NCBI GenBank assembly: GCA_934630975.1
Contig: CAKTXH010000004.1
Location: 1-49,992, forward strand
Origin: an uncultured Clostridia bacterium
GTDB lineage: Bacteria > Bacillota > Clostridia > Christensenellales > Aristaeellaceae
DNA: 49,992 nt
Direction: 5' to 3'
The number at the start of each line of letters is the position of its first letter. The first letter of the stretch is position 1. A model generated the notes under the pieces. The model was not told the DNA's origin and did no database searches. It saw nothing but the letters and a program-made list of their open reading frames with translations. Made by a program: the position numbers and the translations under genes. Positions 7,816-16,184 of the stretch are shown here, in pieces.

Positions 7816-9678
7816 TCAAAAGCGAATGGTCGTCTTAAAACATGCCGGACAGGTGACGCGCACAGCGTCCTGCCTGTGGTTGTACGCGCCGGAATAGACG
7901 TATTCCGCCCGTTCCCACGCGCCGCCCTCTGTCGTGAGCGTCATTTCGCCGTCCGCGTTCGCCGCGGTGCAGCGGTTCTGCTCGATTTGAATGTCCATGT
8001 CCGGCGCAAGGGAGAAGTTTTTGCGCGCGTCCCGCGCCGCTTCAAGCCCTTCCACCGCGTCTTCGATTTCCAGCGTCCGCTCAAAATCGAAGTGCAGCGT
8101 CCGCGTGTGCGTGATTCCCTCGTACCGGGTCTGCGCGCGCACCGTCACGCCCGTTTCGTCTTCCCGCGTATCAATCAAACGCGTCTGCGCGCGCTTTCCC
8201 CACAGGAAAGGCCCGAGCATTTCCGATTGATTGCGCCCGGTTACGCAAACCGTGTTGTGCCACGCCGTCGATCGAAACATATCCCGCAGGTTTTCATCTA
8301 AATGATAATTCCAAGTACCCGGATCTGTCAAGCATTTCTTACCAATCCGATAGGCTTGTATACTCAGCGCGTCGGCGTGTCCGTGCGCCGCCAGCGTGCC
8401 GAATCCCAGCGGCGCGTGGTCAAACGCAATCAGCACGCGCCGATCCCGGCTTCTGAGAATCGTGTAGCCACCCTCCTGCCGGATGCACGCCAAATTGCTG
8501 CAATATCTCGGTTTTTGGGCGTTTTCCGCCTGCTTTTTCCCGTCGATCAGCCACCCGAGCGTTTCGCCGACGGCCTCGCCCGTGTAGGTTTCGTCCAGCA
8601 CGAAGCCCATCAGTTGGAGGACGCCGTGAAGATCATTCACGTTTCGGCCCGCCAAGTCCAAAATTTTCCCGCTGTCGTCGTCGCCGAAAACCGCCGTTTC
8701 GCCGTACTCGCCGCAGCAGTCACATAGAAACCGGCTCATCTCGGTCAGCCGCTTTTCCCAGCCGTCCGTCATGTATCCAAGCCCCGGCTGGAGCATCAGC
8801 AGCCCGTAGGCTTCCATCCCGAACGCCTGGTAATGCGTTGCCATCTCCCGATTTACACCGTCGGCGGTGTTCTGCCTGTCCAGCTCCCGCGTCAGGCCGG
8901 AAAGCGCCAGTTTTTTCCACGGCGCATGGTCGTATAGCACGCCCGCCATCGCGACGGCGTACAGCTCGACAATCAGGTGGTTGTTGGCCGATGACCCGCG
9001 CGCCCTGTGCCGCGCGACGTAGGCCGTCATGTTCAAAACGCCCTGCGACAGCGCCGTTTTCAGCCCGCGTTCGTCCGCCTTTCCCCATTTTTCAAACGCC
9101 CGGTCGAGAAACGCCCACGCGTAAATCCACGAGTTGACGCGAATCGCCAGCTCCATCGCGCTCGTCCACTGCGCGCCGTGCAGAAACAGGTTATGCGCGT
9201 TCCAATCCTCAAACAGCGCGGCAAACTCTGCCAAATCCGCCTCGTCGCCGCTGACGTAGTAGCTCTTCGCCAGCTGCGCGAGCTGAAAGTGCCGGTTCAG
9301 CTCCCAGTTTGTGCGGATATCGCCGATCTCCGCGCGCTGGCCGATGCGTATCGTCGGGGCATACGGCTCTTCCGGCCATGTGTTTTCGGTCTGAAAGCCC
9401 GCGTTCCACTTCGTTCGGTAGTCCCGCTCTTCGTATAGGCCGAACATCCGCATCCCGGCGTAACGCGTCCCTTTCTCGTTCTCCCAATTGATGCAAAGGC
9501 GCGCCGCGTCCGGCTTCAGCTTCGCCAGTTCCGCAGGCAGGGGAATCTGCGTCACGGGCAGATTGAGGTCGTAAAACTGCCGCTTTTCCCGCTTCGTCAG
9601 CGCCTTCATCTCCACGCGCCAGAGCACTTCCCCAGCGCTCATCGCGCGCAGCCGCCGCAGCAGCCATTGGATCTTCAT
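7816..9678 (-). CDS. Heparinase II/III-family polysaccharide lyase
   Basis: A 620-residue protein with the alginate-lyase/heparinase architecture. An alpha-helical (alpha/alpha toroid) half covers roughly residues 80-370. It is followed by a beta-sandwich half with GHADALSIQAY, the TDPGTWNYH segment and STAWHNTV, the region carrying catalytic His/Tyr residues in heparinase II/III enzymes. No clear signal peptide is visible; the N-terminus is basic (WLLRRLRAMSAGEVLWRVEMKAL), as in homologues found inside capsule loci. It starts with an ATGA overlap with the GT2 stop (9675-9678). Inside a locus that makes a mannosaminuronate-type polymer it could trim or release chains. Substrate is inferred. 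Confidence 0.85.
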   Translation of the reverse strand: MKIQWLLRRLRAMSAGEVLWRVEMKALTKREKRQFYDLNLPVTQIPLPAELAKLKPDAARLCINWENEKGTRYAGMRMFGLYEERDYRTKWNAGFQTENTWPEEPYAPTIRIGQRAEIGDIRTNWELNRHFQLAQLAKSYYVSGDEADLAEFAALFEDWNAHNLFLHGAQWTSAMELAIRVNSWIYAWAFLDRAFEKWGKADERGLKTALSQGVLNMTAYVARHRARGSSANNHLIVELYAVAMAGVLYDHAPWKKLALSGLTRELDRQNTADGVNREMATHYQAFGMEAYGLLMLQPGLGYMTDGWEKRLTEMSRFLCDCCGEYGETAVFGDDDSGKILDLAGRNVNDLHGVLQLMGFVLDETYTGEAVGETLGWLIDGKKQAENAQKPRYCSNLACIRQEGGYTILRSRDRRVLIAFDHAPLGFGTLAAHGHADALSIQAYRIGKKCLTDPGTWNYHLDENLRDMFRSTAWHNTVCVTGRNQSEMLGPFLWGKRAQTRLIDTREDETGVTVRAQTRYEGITHTRTLHFDFERTLEIEDAVEGLEAARDARKNFSLAPDMDIQIEQNRCTAANADGEMTLTTEGGAWERAEYVYSGAYNHRQDAVRVTCPACFKTTIRF

Positions 9679-10643
9679 CTTTTTCCCCCCATTCTCAGCC
9701 CGTACAGGCCGGGCAGCGCGTGAAACGCCAGCGTCCGCAGCAGCGCTGCCGCGCTCAGCTTTCCGCGCTTCATCAGCCGCAGGGCCGCCCGCCCCTGCGC
9801 CGCTTTCGCCCGCTTCATGTCTTCGCTATGCCGCATTTCCTTCGGCAGGCGGTAATACACGCCCGTCAGCTTGGCAAACATCCGCTTTTCGGCTATCGCC
9901 ATCAATTCCGCCTGCCCGTGCGCTTCAAACTCGTCAAAGCACGCCGCAAACGCCCACATCTCGTCCAGATTGCGCAGCGTCATCTCCGTGTGCATGATGC
10001 TCCCCGCCCGCTGTCTGTAAAAATACATCGGCCTGCGGATGCAGGCGACCTTCTCCGCCGCGTAAAACACCTTGGCGAACATGAACACATCCTCGTTGCG
10101 CCGCCCGGCCGGGTAGCGCAGCGTCCGCCAGACCTCGCGCCGATACAGCTTGTTCCACGCCACCAGATACGGGATGTTCGATTGTTCCCGAATGGTTTCA
10201 AGCGTCTTGCGCCCCGTCGTCACGCCGTCCGGCACATCCATCGGTATCGGGCTTGCCATCGGCCTGCCCGCCTCGTCCGTCAACTGGATGCCGCACAGCG
10301 CGCAGTCCGCCTTTTCCCGAATCGCCGCGCCGTGCAGCGTTTCAAGGCAGTCCTCAGCGATGAAATCGTCCCCGTCGATAAAGATCAGCCACGCCCCGCG
10401 CGCAGCCTCTATGCCCGCGTTCCGCGCCGCCGAAAGCCCCTGATTCGCCTGATGGATCACGCGAACGCGCGCGTCCTTCTTCGCCGCCTCGTCGCAGATC
10501 GCGCCGCACCCGTCCGGCGATCCGTCGTCCACCAGAATCAGTTCAAAATCCGTAAACGTCTGGTTCAAGATGCTTTCGATGCAGGCGGGCAGATAACGCT
10601 CCACCTTGTAAATCGGCACAATCACGCTGATTTCCGTTTTCAT
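9675..10643 (-). CDS. Family 2 glycosyltransferase
   Basis: A 322-residue GT-A-fold inverting transferase. The N-terminus reads ISVIVPIYKVERYLPACIESILNQT, then LILVDDGSPDGCGAICDEAA. The acid motif LIFIDGDDFI (about residues 89-98) binds the metal and nucleotide sugar. The region near residues 160-195 (VAWNKLYRREVW and RNEDVFMFAKVFY) is typical of the capsule branch of GT2. It has no membrane segment. AAGGA precedes the ATG. It overlaps the lyase gene by four bases. It adds one sugar of the repeat unit on the cytosolic face; donor and acceptor are unknown. Confidence 0.9.
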   Translation of the reverse strand: MKTEISVIVPIYKVERYLPACIESILNQTFTDFELILVDDGSPDGCGAICDEAAKKDARVRVIHQANQGLSAARNAGIEAARGAWLIFIDGDDFIAEDCLETLHGAAIREKADCALCGIQLTDEAGRPMASPIPMDVPDGVTTGRKTLETIREQSNIPYLVAWNKLYRREVWRTLRYPAGRRNEDVFMFAKVFYAAEKVACIRRPMYFYRQRAGSIMHTEMTLRNLDEMWAFAACFDEFEAHGQAELMAIAEKRMFAKLTGVYYRLPKEMRHSEDMKRAKAAQGRAALRLMKRGKLSAAALLRTLAFHALPGLYGLRMGGKR

Positions 10644-10652
10644 CGCTCTTCC

Positions 10653-11645
10653 TTATCGTTTCAACAGTCGTTTCGCCCTTCTCGCCGCGCGGTAAAGGCA
10701 GGCATACGCGTTTGATTCGTACCATCTCCGCCGCTTCACCCGCGCGTCGAACCGTTCCGCCGCCTTGACCGCCCGCTCGGGCGCATCGGCAAAATTCTGC
10801 TTCCGCCGCGATTGCTCGAGCGCGTCCGTCATCTGCCGCCGCTCCGCCTTCGTTTGGAGCCGCGGCAGCCGCTCCAGCCACAGCAGATAGTGGAACATGC
10901 GATCCGTCAGCAGCTCGCGCTGAAACGTCTCCAGTCCGCCGCGCGCCGCGTAAAACGCCGCCGTTTCGTCAAAAACGCCGATGCAGTCCAGCGCCTTGAG
11001 CGTCACGCTCTGCACGCTGCTGCCGTCGTAGACGCGGTAGTCGTAAACCGGCTCGTGCAGCACCGCGACGCGCGCGCAGCAGGCCAGCCCGCAGAGGTAA
11101 AAGCCCACGTCCTCCGCGATGCGGTACGGCCCGTAGCGCAGCCCGTTCGCCTGAATGACCGCCGCCCGCCAGAGCTTGCAGCCGCCCAGCGCCGAAATGT
11201 GCATGGCCTCGATCCGCTCCCCGCCGCTCAGCGCGTCGGCCTGAATCGGCAGGTGAACCGTCTCCGTCCTGCCGCTTCCCTCATGCAGGTAGCAATAGCC
11301 CGCAATCGTCAGCTCGGCGTTCGTCTCCTCCGCGCGCGCAAGCATCGCCTGCGCCGCGCCCTCGTGCAGCACGTCGTCGCAGTCGAAGAACCACAGATAT
11401 TCGCCCTTCGCCGCCGAAAGCCCCATGTTGCGCGCCGCGGAAACGCCCTCTCGCCCCCGCGTTCCCAGCACCCGGACGCGCGCGTCCTTTTCCGCGTATG
11501 CCGCAAGGATGCGCGCCGAGCCGTCCGTCGAGCCGTCGTTGACAAAAATCAGCTCGATGTCGCGAACCGACTGGTTCAAAATCGAATCCGCGCAGGCGTT
11601 CAGAAAGCGCTCGCCGTTGTAAACCGGCACAATAAAGCTGATCAT
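10653..11645 (-). CDS. Family 2 glycosyltransferase
   Basis: A GT2 protein of 330 residues. It opens with ISFIVPVYNGERFLNACADSI and IFVNDGSTDGSARIL, and has the metal-binding motif WFFDCDDVLHEGA near residue 90. A cysteine replaces the commoner acidic or small residue (DCDD). The start ATG at 11645 has GAGGGGA upstream at good spacing; an in-frame ATG at 11672 would overlap the preceding gene and lacks a site. The C-terminus is rich in Arg/Lys (RRARRAKRLLKR), which could bind membrane lipids. It is one of three consecutive GT2 genes, each likely adding one residue of the repeat unit. Confidence 0.88.
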   Translation of the reverse strand: MISFIVPVYNGERFLNACADSILNQSVRDIELIFVNDGSTDGSARILAAYAEKDARVRVLGTRGREGVSAARNMGLSAAKGEYLWFFDCDDVLHEGAAQAMLARAEETNAELTIAGYCYLHEGSGRTETVHLPIQADALSGGERIEAMHISALGGCKLWRAAVIQANGLRYGPYRIAEDVGFYLCGLACCARVAVLHEPVYDYRVYDGSSVQSVTLKALDCIGVFDETAAFYAARGGLETFQRELLTDRMFHYLLWLERLPRLQTKAERRQMTDALEQSRRKQNFADAPERAVKAAERFDARVKRRRWYESNAYACLYRAARRAKRLLKR

Positions 11646-11656
11646 CCGTCTTCCCC

Positions 11657-12754
11657 TCAAGCCCAGCCGCAATAGCGCTTAAACCGCGTGTACTGCCGGT
11701 TTCTCAGCGCCGCTTCGAGCGTCCTCTTCTGCTTCCTCTGCGTCGAAAAGCCCGCGCATTTTTCCGTAATCCATCCGGCGAACACGCCGAAGGCCGCCTG
11801 CCGAATCGTTTCGTCCAGCCCCTCGAGCCTGAATTGCGAAAGCGCCGCCATGTCCAGCAGATATTCGTAATACGCCTGATCGACGCGCAGGCCGAGCGTC
11901 TCGCGGTCGCGCATCAGCCGCCGCGTCACCCAAACCGTGTCGATGCTGCGCGCGTTGCCCCGGCTGATGTGCCCGGCGCTCGAAGCGACCAGCCGCCGCT
12001 CCACCGCCGTTTCGCTCACGCCGACGCAGGTTTCCGCCTTCGGCAGCATGAGCTGGTGCAGCGCGCTGTCCTCAAACCAGTAGCCCTCCGGGAAGCCCGC
12101 TTTTTCAAACAGCCTGCGCCGCATCACCTTGCCCCACGGCATGCCGTAGGCTTCCATCGGGCGCATCTGCCCCGCCCTGTGCGGGTGCGCGCGGCGGTAA
12201 CCGTCCGCCCTGAAATTGAAATAGCCGCCCTCCGCCACGTCCGCGTCGTGGGCTTGAGCGCAGGCCATCAGGCGCTCAATCGCGCCCGGCGCGAGCCTGT
12301 CGTCCGCGTCCATAAACATCAGGTACGGCGCGCCGCTTCGCCGGATGCCGCTGTTGCGCGCGCTTGCCGCGCCGCCGTCCGCCTGATGCAGCACGAGCAC
12401 GTTGTCCCGCGCCGCGTATTCGTCCGCAAGCGCCGCCGTGCCGTCCGTCGATCCGTCGTCCACCAGAATCACGCGGAACGCATACGCCGTTTTCTGTTCC
12501 AGAATCGAGCGCATGCACTCGCCCAGCGTCGCCTCCGCGTTGTAGGCGGGCACAATGATATCCAGCTGGTACGCGCCTTCCGCCTGCGGCAGCGGCTCAT
12601 CCCAGAGCGCGCTCTTTCCGCCGTCCGCATGCGCGCTTTGCAGCGTTTGCAGACATTCCGCTTCCGTCAGCGCCAGCGTCTCCCGGCTCGTCAGCGCGTC
12701 CGCCAGCTGGAGCAGCAGCCGACTAATCCCCAATTTCTTCAAAATCTTCCTCAT
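11657..12754 (-). CDS. Family 2 glycosyltransferase with N-terminal extension
   Basis: A 365-residue GT2 protein. About 70 residues precede the catalytic fold. This extension begins RKILKKLGISRLLLQLADAL and looks amphipathic, so it may attach to the membrane or to a partner. The transferase core follows: LDIIVPAYNAEATLGECMRSILEQ, VILVDDGSTDGTAAL and LMFMDADDRLAPGA. The ATG at 12754 overlaps the end of the wzy-like gene by 32 bases; GGAAAGAAGAG lies upstream. Codon use matches its neighbours. The sugar donor cannot be determined. Confidence 0.87.
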   Translation of the reverse strand: MRKILKKLGISRLLLQLADALTSRETLALTEAECLQTLQSAHADGGKSALWDEPLPQAEGAYQLDIIVPAYNAEATLGECMRSILEQKTAYAFRVILVDDGSTDGTAALADEYAARDNVLVLHQADGGAASARNSGIRRSGAPYLMFMDADDRLAPGAIERLMACAQAHDADVAEGGYFNFRADGYRRAHPHRAGQMRPMEAYGMPWGKVMRRRLFEKAGFPEGYWFEDSALHQLMLPKAETCVGVSETAVERRLVASSAGHISRGNARSIDTVWVTRRLMRDRETLGLRVDQAYYEYLLDMAALSQFRLEGLDETIRQAAFGVFAGWITEKCAGFSTQRKQKRTLEAALRNRQYTRFKRYCGWA

Positions 12755-13988
12755 TGGCTCTTCTTTCCGTCTCCTCGTCCGGCATAATCTCAACCATCAT
12801 CAGAATGAACGTGCTCAGGTTGATGAAAAAGTAATACAGCGTGTTATCCGTCGCATAGGTGATCATGCAGTAAATGCTGTATGCCAGCGTCAGAATCGCC
12901 GCGCGCTTGCCGCCCTCTTTCCACATGTACTTCAGCCGCACCGGCAGATAGAAGATGTACCACGCGACATAGCCGAAGAACCCGACCTCCACATACATGC
13001 GCACGAATTCGTTGTGGTAAGCGTCCTGGTGCACGCCCCGCCACTCCGGGCCGATCAGGCCGGTCAAATCCCACGCGACGCTGCTGAATCCCAGCCCGCG
13101 CCCCAGGAACGTCGGCGAAATCGAGTATTGCCTGGCGACGTAGCGATAGAGCATGTCGCGCCCCTTCGTGTCCATGCCCATCTGTTCCAGGTAGTCAAAC
13201 AGCCCCTCGTGAATCGCCACGATGTAGGCAAAGCTGATGATCATCGTCGCGATGCAGAAGATGTTGCCGATCTGCCGCACCGTCTGATCCTGCATCTTCT
13301 TGAGCATCCAGCAGAGGATGACCGCGATAGCAATCGCGCCGATTTCGATGCGCTTCAGGCCGACGAGCATGTAAAAGCCGACCGCCGCGCAGGCCAGCCA
13401 CCACCGCAGTTTTTTCGGCTCCATGTACATGGCCAGCAGCACCGCGTAAGGGCCGAAGGAGAACGTCAAATCGTGCACCTCGGTCTCGTGCATCATTGGG
13501 CCGGTCACCTCGCCGAACGTCGTCAGCAGCGTCACCAATTCCTGTATGAACGCGGAAACGCCGCCGCGCGCGACCACCTGCGCGACAATCAGCGTGTTGC
13601 CCAGGCACATCGCGACCAGTTGATACCAGATGCCTTTTTTGCCGAACAGGTACAGCGTCGCGAACGCCGTCATCGCCGCGATAATCTGGTAAAACGGGAA
13701 AAAGAACCCGCGCGTCATCGTGCGCAGCTCGGCGAATTCCGAAATCCAGATCACCGCGGACCAGAGCACCGTCACCATGTACGGCGCGGCCATGACCAGC
13801 GCGCCCTTGGCCAGATGCTTGGCGCGTTCCAGATTGGGCCGAATCAGAAACGAAAACGCCGCCAGCGCGATAATCCCCATGCCGAACAGATAGCGGTACA
13901 TGAAGCCGAAGCCGCCGACCTCAATCGCGCCCATCGTGAAATAAAACATGAAGGTTCCGAGAACCAGATAGATGATTTTCGTCAGCAC
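12723..13988 (-). CDS. Wzy-like O-antigen/exopolysaccharide polymerase
   Basis: A 421-residue polytopic membrane protein with about ten hydrophobic segments. The large extracytoplasmic loop in the C-terminal half contains RGLGFSSV and HNEFVRMYVEVGFFGYVAW, the hallmark of the O-antigen ligase/polymerase superfamily (HNxxL-type motif followed by GxxG). It would join flipped repeat units into a long chain at the outer membrane face. The start is GTG at 13988, with GGAGG ten bases upstream, and it overlaps the GT4 stop by seven bases. Sequence alone does not separate polymerase from ligase; a Gram-positive capsule locus with Wzx and Wzz-like proteins favours polymerase. Confidence 0.82.
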   Translation of the reverse strand: MLTKIIYLVLGTFMFYFTMGAIEVGGFGFMYRYLFGMGIIALAAFSFLIRPNLERAKHLAKGALVMAAPYMVTVLWSAVIWISEFAELRTMTRGFFFPFYQIIAAMTAFATLYLFGKKGIWYQLVAMCLGNTLIVAQVVARGGVSAFIQELVTLLTTFGEVTGPMMHETEVHDLTFSFGPYAVLLAMYMEPKKLRWWLACAAVGFYMLVGLKRIEIGAIAIAVILCWMLKKMQDQTVRQIGNIFCIATMIISFAYIVAIHEGLFDYLEQMGMDTKGRDMLYRYVARQYSISPTFLGRGLGFSSVAWDLTGLIGPEWRGVHQDAYHNEFVRMYVEVGFFGYVAWYIFYLPVRLKYMWKEGGKRAAILTLAYSIYCMITYATDNTLYYFFINLSTFILMMVEIMPDEETERRANEEDFEEIGD

Positions 13989-15094
13989 CTGTTTGCCGCC
14001 TCCGCGCCTGCGTGAGTGTAAATGTCCGTCAGTCTCCGCGCCGCGATGGCCACGTCGTAGCGCGCGCGTATCGCGGCGTTATCCGCCGCCCGGTCGGGCG
14101 CAGCCTGCGCGGCGAGGATCTTCTCCGCCCAGCTTTCCGCGCCCGCCCCGAGCGCAAGCGGATGGATCCGCCCGGTCAGCGCGATTTCGCTCGTGATCGT
14201 GTCGGATACGAACGCATCCAGCCCGGCCGCCTGCGCTTCTAACAGCACGGTCGGCAGCCCTTCGTATTTCGATGGGAAGATCATCGCGTCCGCGGCGATC
14301 ATCTTGTCCGCCACGTCCGAAACGTTGCCCAGAAAACGAACGCTGTCCGCCCATCCGGCGTCTCTCACCTGCCGCTCGATCTCCCCGCGCAGCGGCCCGT
14401 CGCCGACCAGCGCCAGCAGGCTGTCCGGCTCCCTGCGGTGAATCGCTTCAAACACCCGCACCAGAAACGCGTGGTTCTTCACATCCATGAACCGCCCGAC
14501 GTGCAGATAGACCTTCCGACCCGCCCAGCCCATCTTTTCGCGGATGGCCTCGCGCTTCGTTTCGTCAAACAAAAAGTGGTCGCAGCAGATCGGCAGCGGG
14601 ATGACCTCCACCCCGTCCGTCGTGCCGAACAGCCACTCGGCGGCTTCCTTTCCGCAGGCCAGCCGCACGTCGGCGTGGCGGTAAAGCCATTTCCGGCTGA
14701 GCTTGTGCAGCCTGAGGGAAAGCCCGCCGCGCCAATCCATCGTATTGTGGCTGTGCACGACGATGGTTTTCGCCCCGGCGCGCCGCGCCAAAGCGACCTG
14801 CAAGGCCGTAAAAAACGCGTTCTGCGTATGCAGATGCACCGTTTGATAACATCCATCGTGAATCACGCGATAAAAAACGCGATGCGCTCCCCAAAAGGAT
14901 TCGCTCCGCTTCGGCGTATGGTAGACCCGCGCCCCCAGCCGCTTCACCCGCGGCTCGTACAGCCCCTCCTGCGCGCCGGGAATCACAAAGTCAAATTGTA
15001 TGTCGTCGCGGTTCATGGCCTCCAGCACATGCACCGTCATCGTCTCCGCGCCGCCCATGTTGAGCGAGCCGAGGCTCTGCAACACTCTTTCCAC
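13982..15094 (-). CDS. Family 4 glycosyltransferase
   Basis: A 370-residue GT-B-fold retaining transferase. The N-terminal domain shows GSLNMGGAETMTVHVLEAM and VHLHTQNAFFTA. The C-terminal nucleotide-sugar domain shows YLHVGRFMDVKNHAFLVRVF, LVGDGPLRGEIER and FPSKYEGLPTVLLEAQAAGL, the E-x7-E region that binds the donor. A GTG at 15094 follows GGAG by nine bases and leaves a 4-base gap to the preceding stop, so I prefer it to a TTG at 15130, which has no ribosome site. It is one of two tandem GT4 genes. Confidence 0.88.
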   Translation of the reverse strand: MERVLQSLGSLNMGGAETMTVHVLEAMNRDDIQFDFVIPGAQEGLYEPRVKRLGARVYHTPKRSESFWGAHRVFYRVIHDGCYQTVHLHTQNAFFTALQVALARRAGAKTIVVHSHNTMDWRGGLSLRLHKLSRKWLYRHADVRLACGKEAAEWLFGTTDGVEVIPLPICCDHFLFDETKREAIREKMGWAGRKVYLHVGRFMDVKNHAFLVRVFEAIHRREPDSLLALVGDGPLRGEIERQVRDAGWADSVRFLGNVSDVADKMIAADAMIFPSKYEGLPTVLLEAQAAGLDAFVSDTITSEIALTGRIHPLALGAGAESWAEKILAAQAAPDRAADNAAIRARYDVAIAARRLTDIYTHAGAEAANRC

Positions 15095-15098
15095 CGTT

Positions 15099-16163
15099 TT
15101 ATTCTCCAAGCACTCGGCGATAGATTGCAATCAGCTTTTGGTGAAGCTGCTGCAAGTCGAATTTCTGCTTCACAATTTCGTAGCCGCGCCGCGCCATCCG
15201 CTCGGCGAGTTCCGGCTCGTCGCTCAGGCGGCACATCGCGCGGTACAGGCTTTCCTCTTCGTCCGGTTCGAGGAGGATGCCGCTTCCGCCCTCCTCCACC
15301 GCCTCGGGAATTCCGCCGACCCGCGTGCTGATCACGGCCTCCCCGAAGGCCATCGCCTCCAGAATGGACATCGGCAGCCCCTCGTGGCGCGACGGCAGAA
15401 GCAGGATGCGCGCGTTTTGCAGCAGCGCCTCCTTCTCCTTCCCCTGCACCCAGCCCGCAAAGCGAACGCAATCTTCCATCTGCGCTTCCTTCACCCATTG
15501 GGAATAATCCTGCACCGGGCCGTCACCCGCCAGCACGCAGCGGATTTTCCGCCCTTCCTCCTTCATGCGTTTCAGCGCTCTGAGCAGGTTGTCCGTGCCC
15601 TTTTCAATGCCCAGCCGCCCCATGAACAGGAAATCCACTTCCCGCTGATCAAACGGCTTGAGCTTGCGGGCATATTCGTGAAACGCAATGCCGTTGGGCA
15701 GCGCCACGCAGTTGGTCAGCCCGATTTCTTTGGAAAGCGCCTCCTGCCAGCTTTGCGAAAGCGCAATCACGCAGTCGGCGCTTCGCAGCGCGTCCTGCAG
15801 CTTTTTCCGCTTCTCCGCCGGAAGGCTCTGGTAGTACGAGATGAAGTTGCCGCTGTGGATATGCAGAATCACCCGCTTGCCCTGCTTTTTCGCCATTTCG
15901 GCGTAACGCATTTTGCGCCGCATGCTCCCGTTGATCGAGGTATGGATATGCACCACGTCGTAATCCCGAACCGCCGCCGGGAAGCGCGCCATTTTCCATA
16001 TCTCATAGATCACCTTGAACAGTGGGTTGCCCGCGTAGCAGGAGGAATAAAACGCCATACCCGTTTCCCGAACCAGCCGCTCATCCTCTTTCATTCCCTG
16101 TATGACGGAAGCGATCCCGCCCTTTGTTCTCTTGGTCGCCGGCCCGACAACGAGCACCTTCAT
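15099..16163 (-). CDS. Family 4 glycosyltransferase
   Basis: A 354-residue GT4 protein. The N-terminus KVLVVGPATKRTKGGIASVI has the glycine-rich loop of the acceptor domain. DYDVVHIHTSINGS, VILHIHSGNF and the donor-site block LLLPSRHEGLPMSILEAMAFGEAVISTRVGGIPE follow. That block matches the E-x7-E motif of GT4 enzymes. The ATG at 16163 follows GGAGG. It stands directly behind the Wzz/GGDEF-like gene (21-base gap). Being first among the transferase genes, it may act early on the lipid carrier, although no priming phosphotransferase is present in the window. Confidence 0.9.
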   Translation of the reverse strand: MKVLVVGPATKRTKGGIASVIQGMKEDERLVRETGMAFYSSCYAGNPLFKVIYEIWKMARFPAAVRDYDVVHIHTSINGSMRRKMRYAEMAKKQGKRVILHIHSGNFISYYQSLPAEKRKKLQDALRSADCVIALSQSWQEALSKEIGLTNCVALPNGIAFHEYARKLKPFDQREVDFLFMGRLGIEKGTDNLLRALKRMKEEGRKIRCVLAGDGPVQDYSQWVKEAQMEDCVRFAGWVQGKEKEALLQNARILLLPSRHEGLPMSILEAMAFGEAVISTRVGGIPEAVEEGGSGILLEPDEEESLYRAMCRLSDEPELAERMARRGYEIVKQKFDLQQLHQKLIAIYRRVLGE

Positions 16164-16184
16164 CTTTTTTCCTCCACGCTTTCG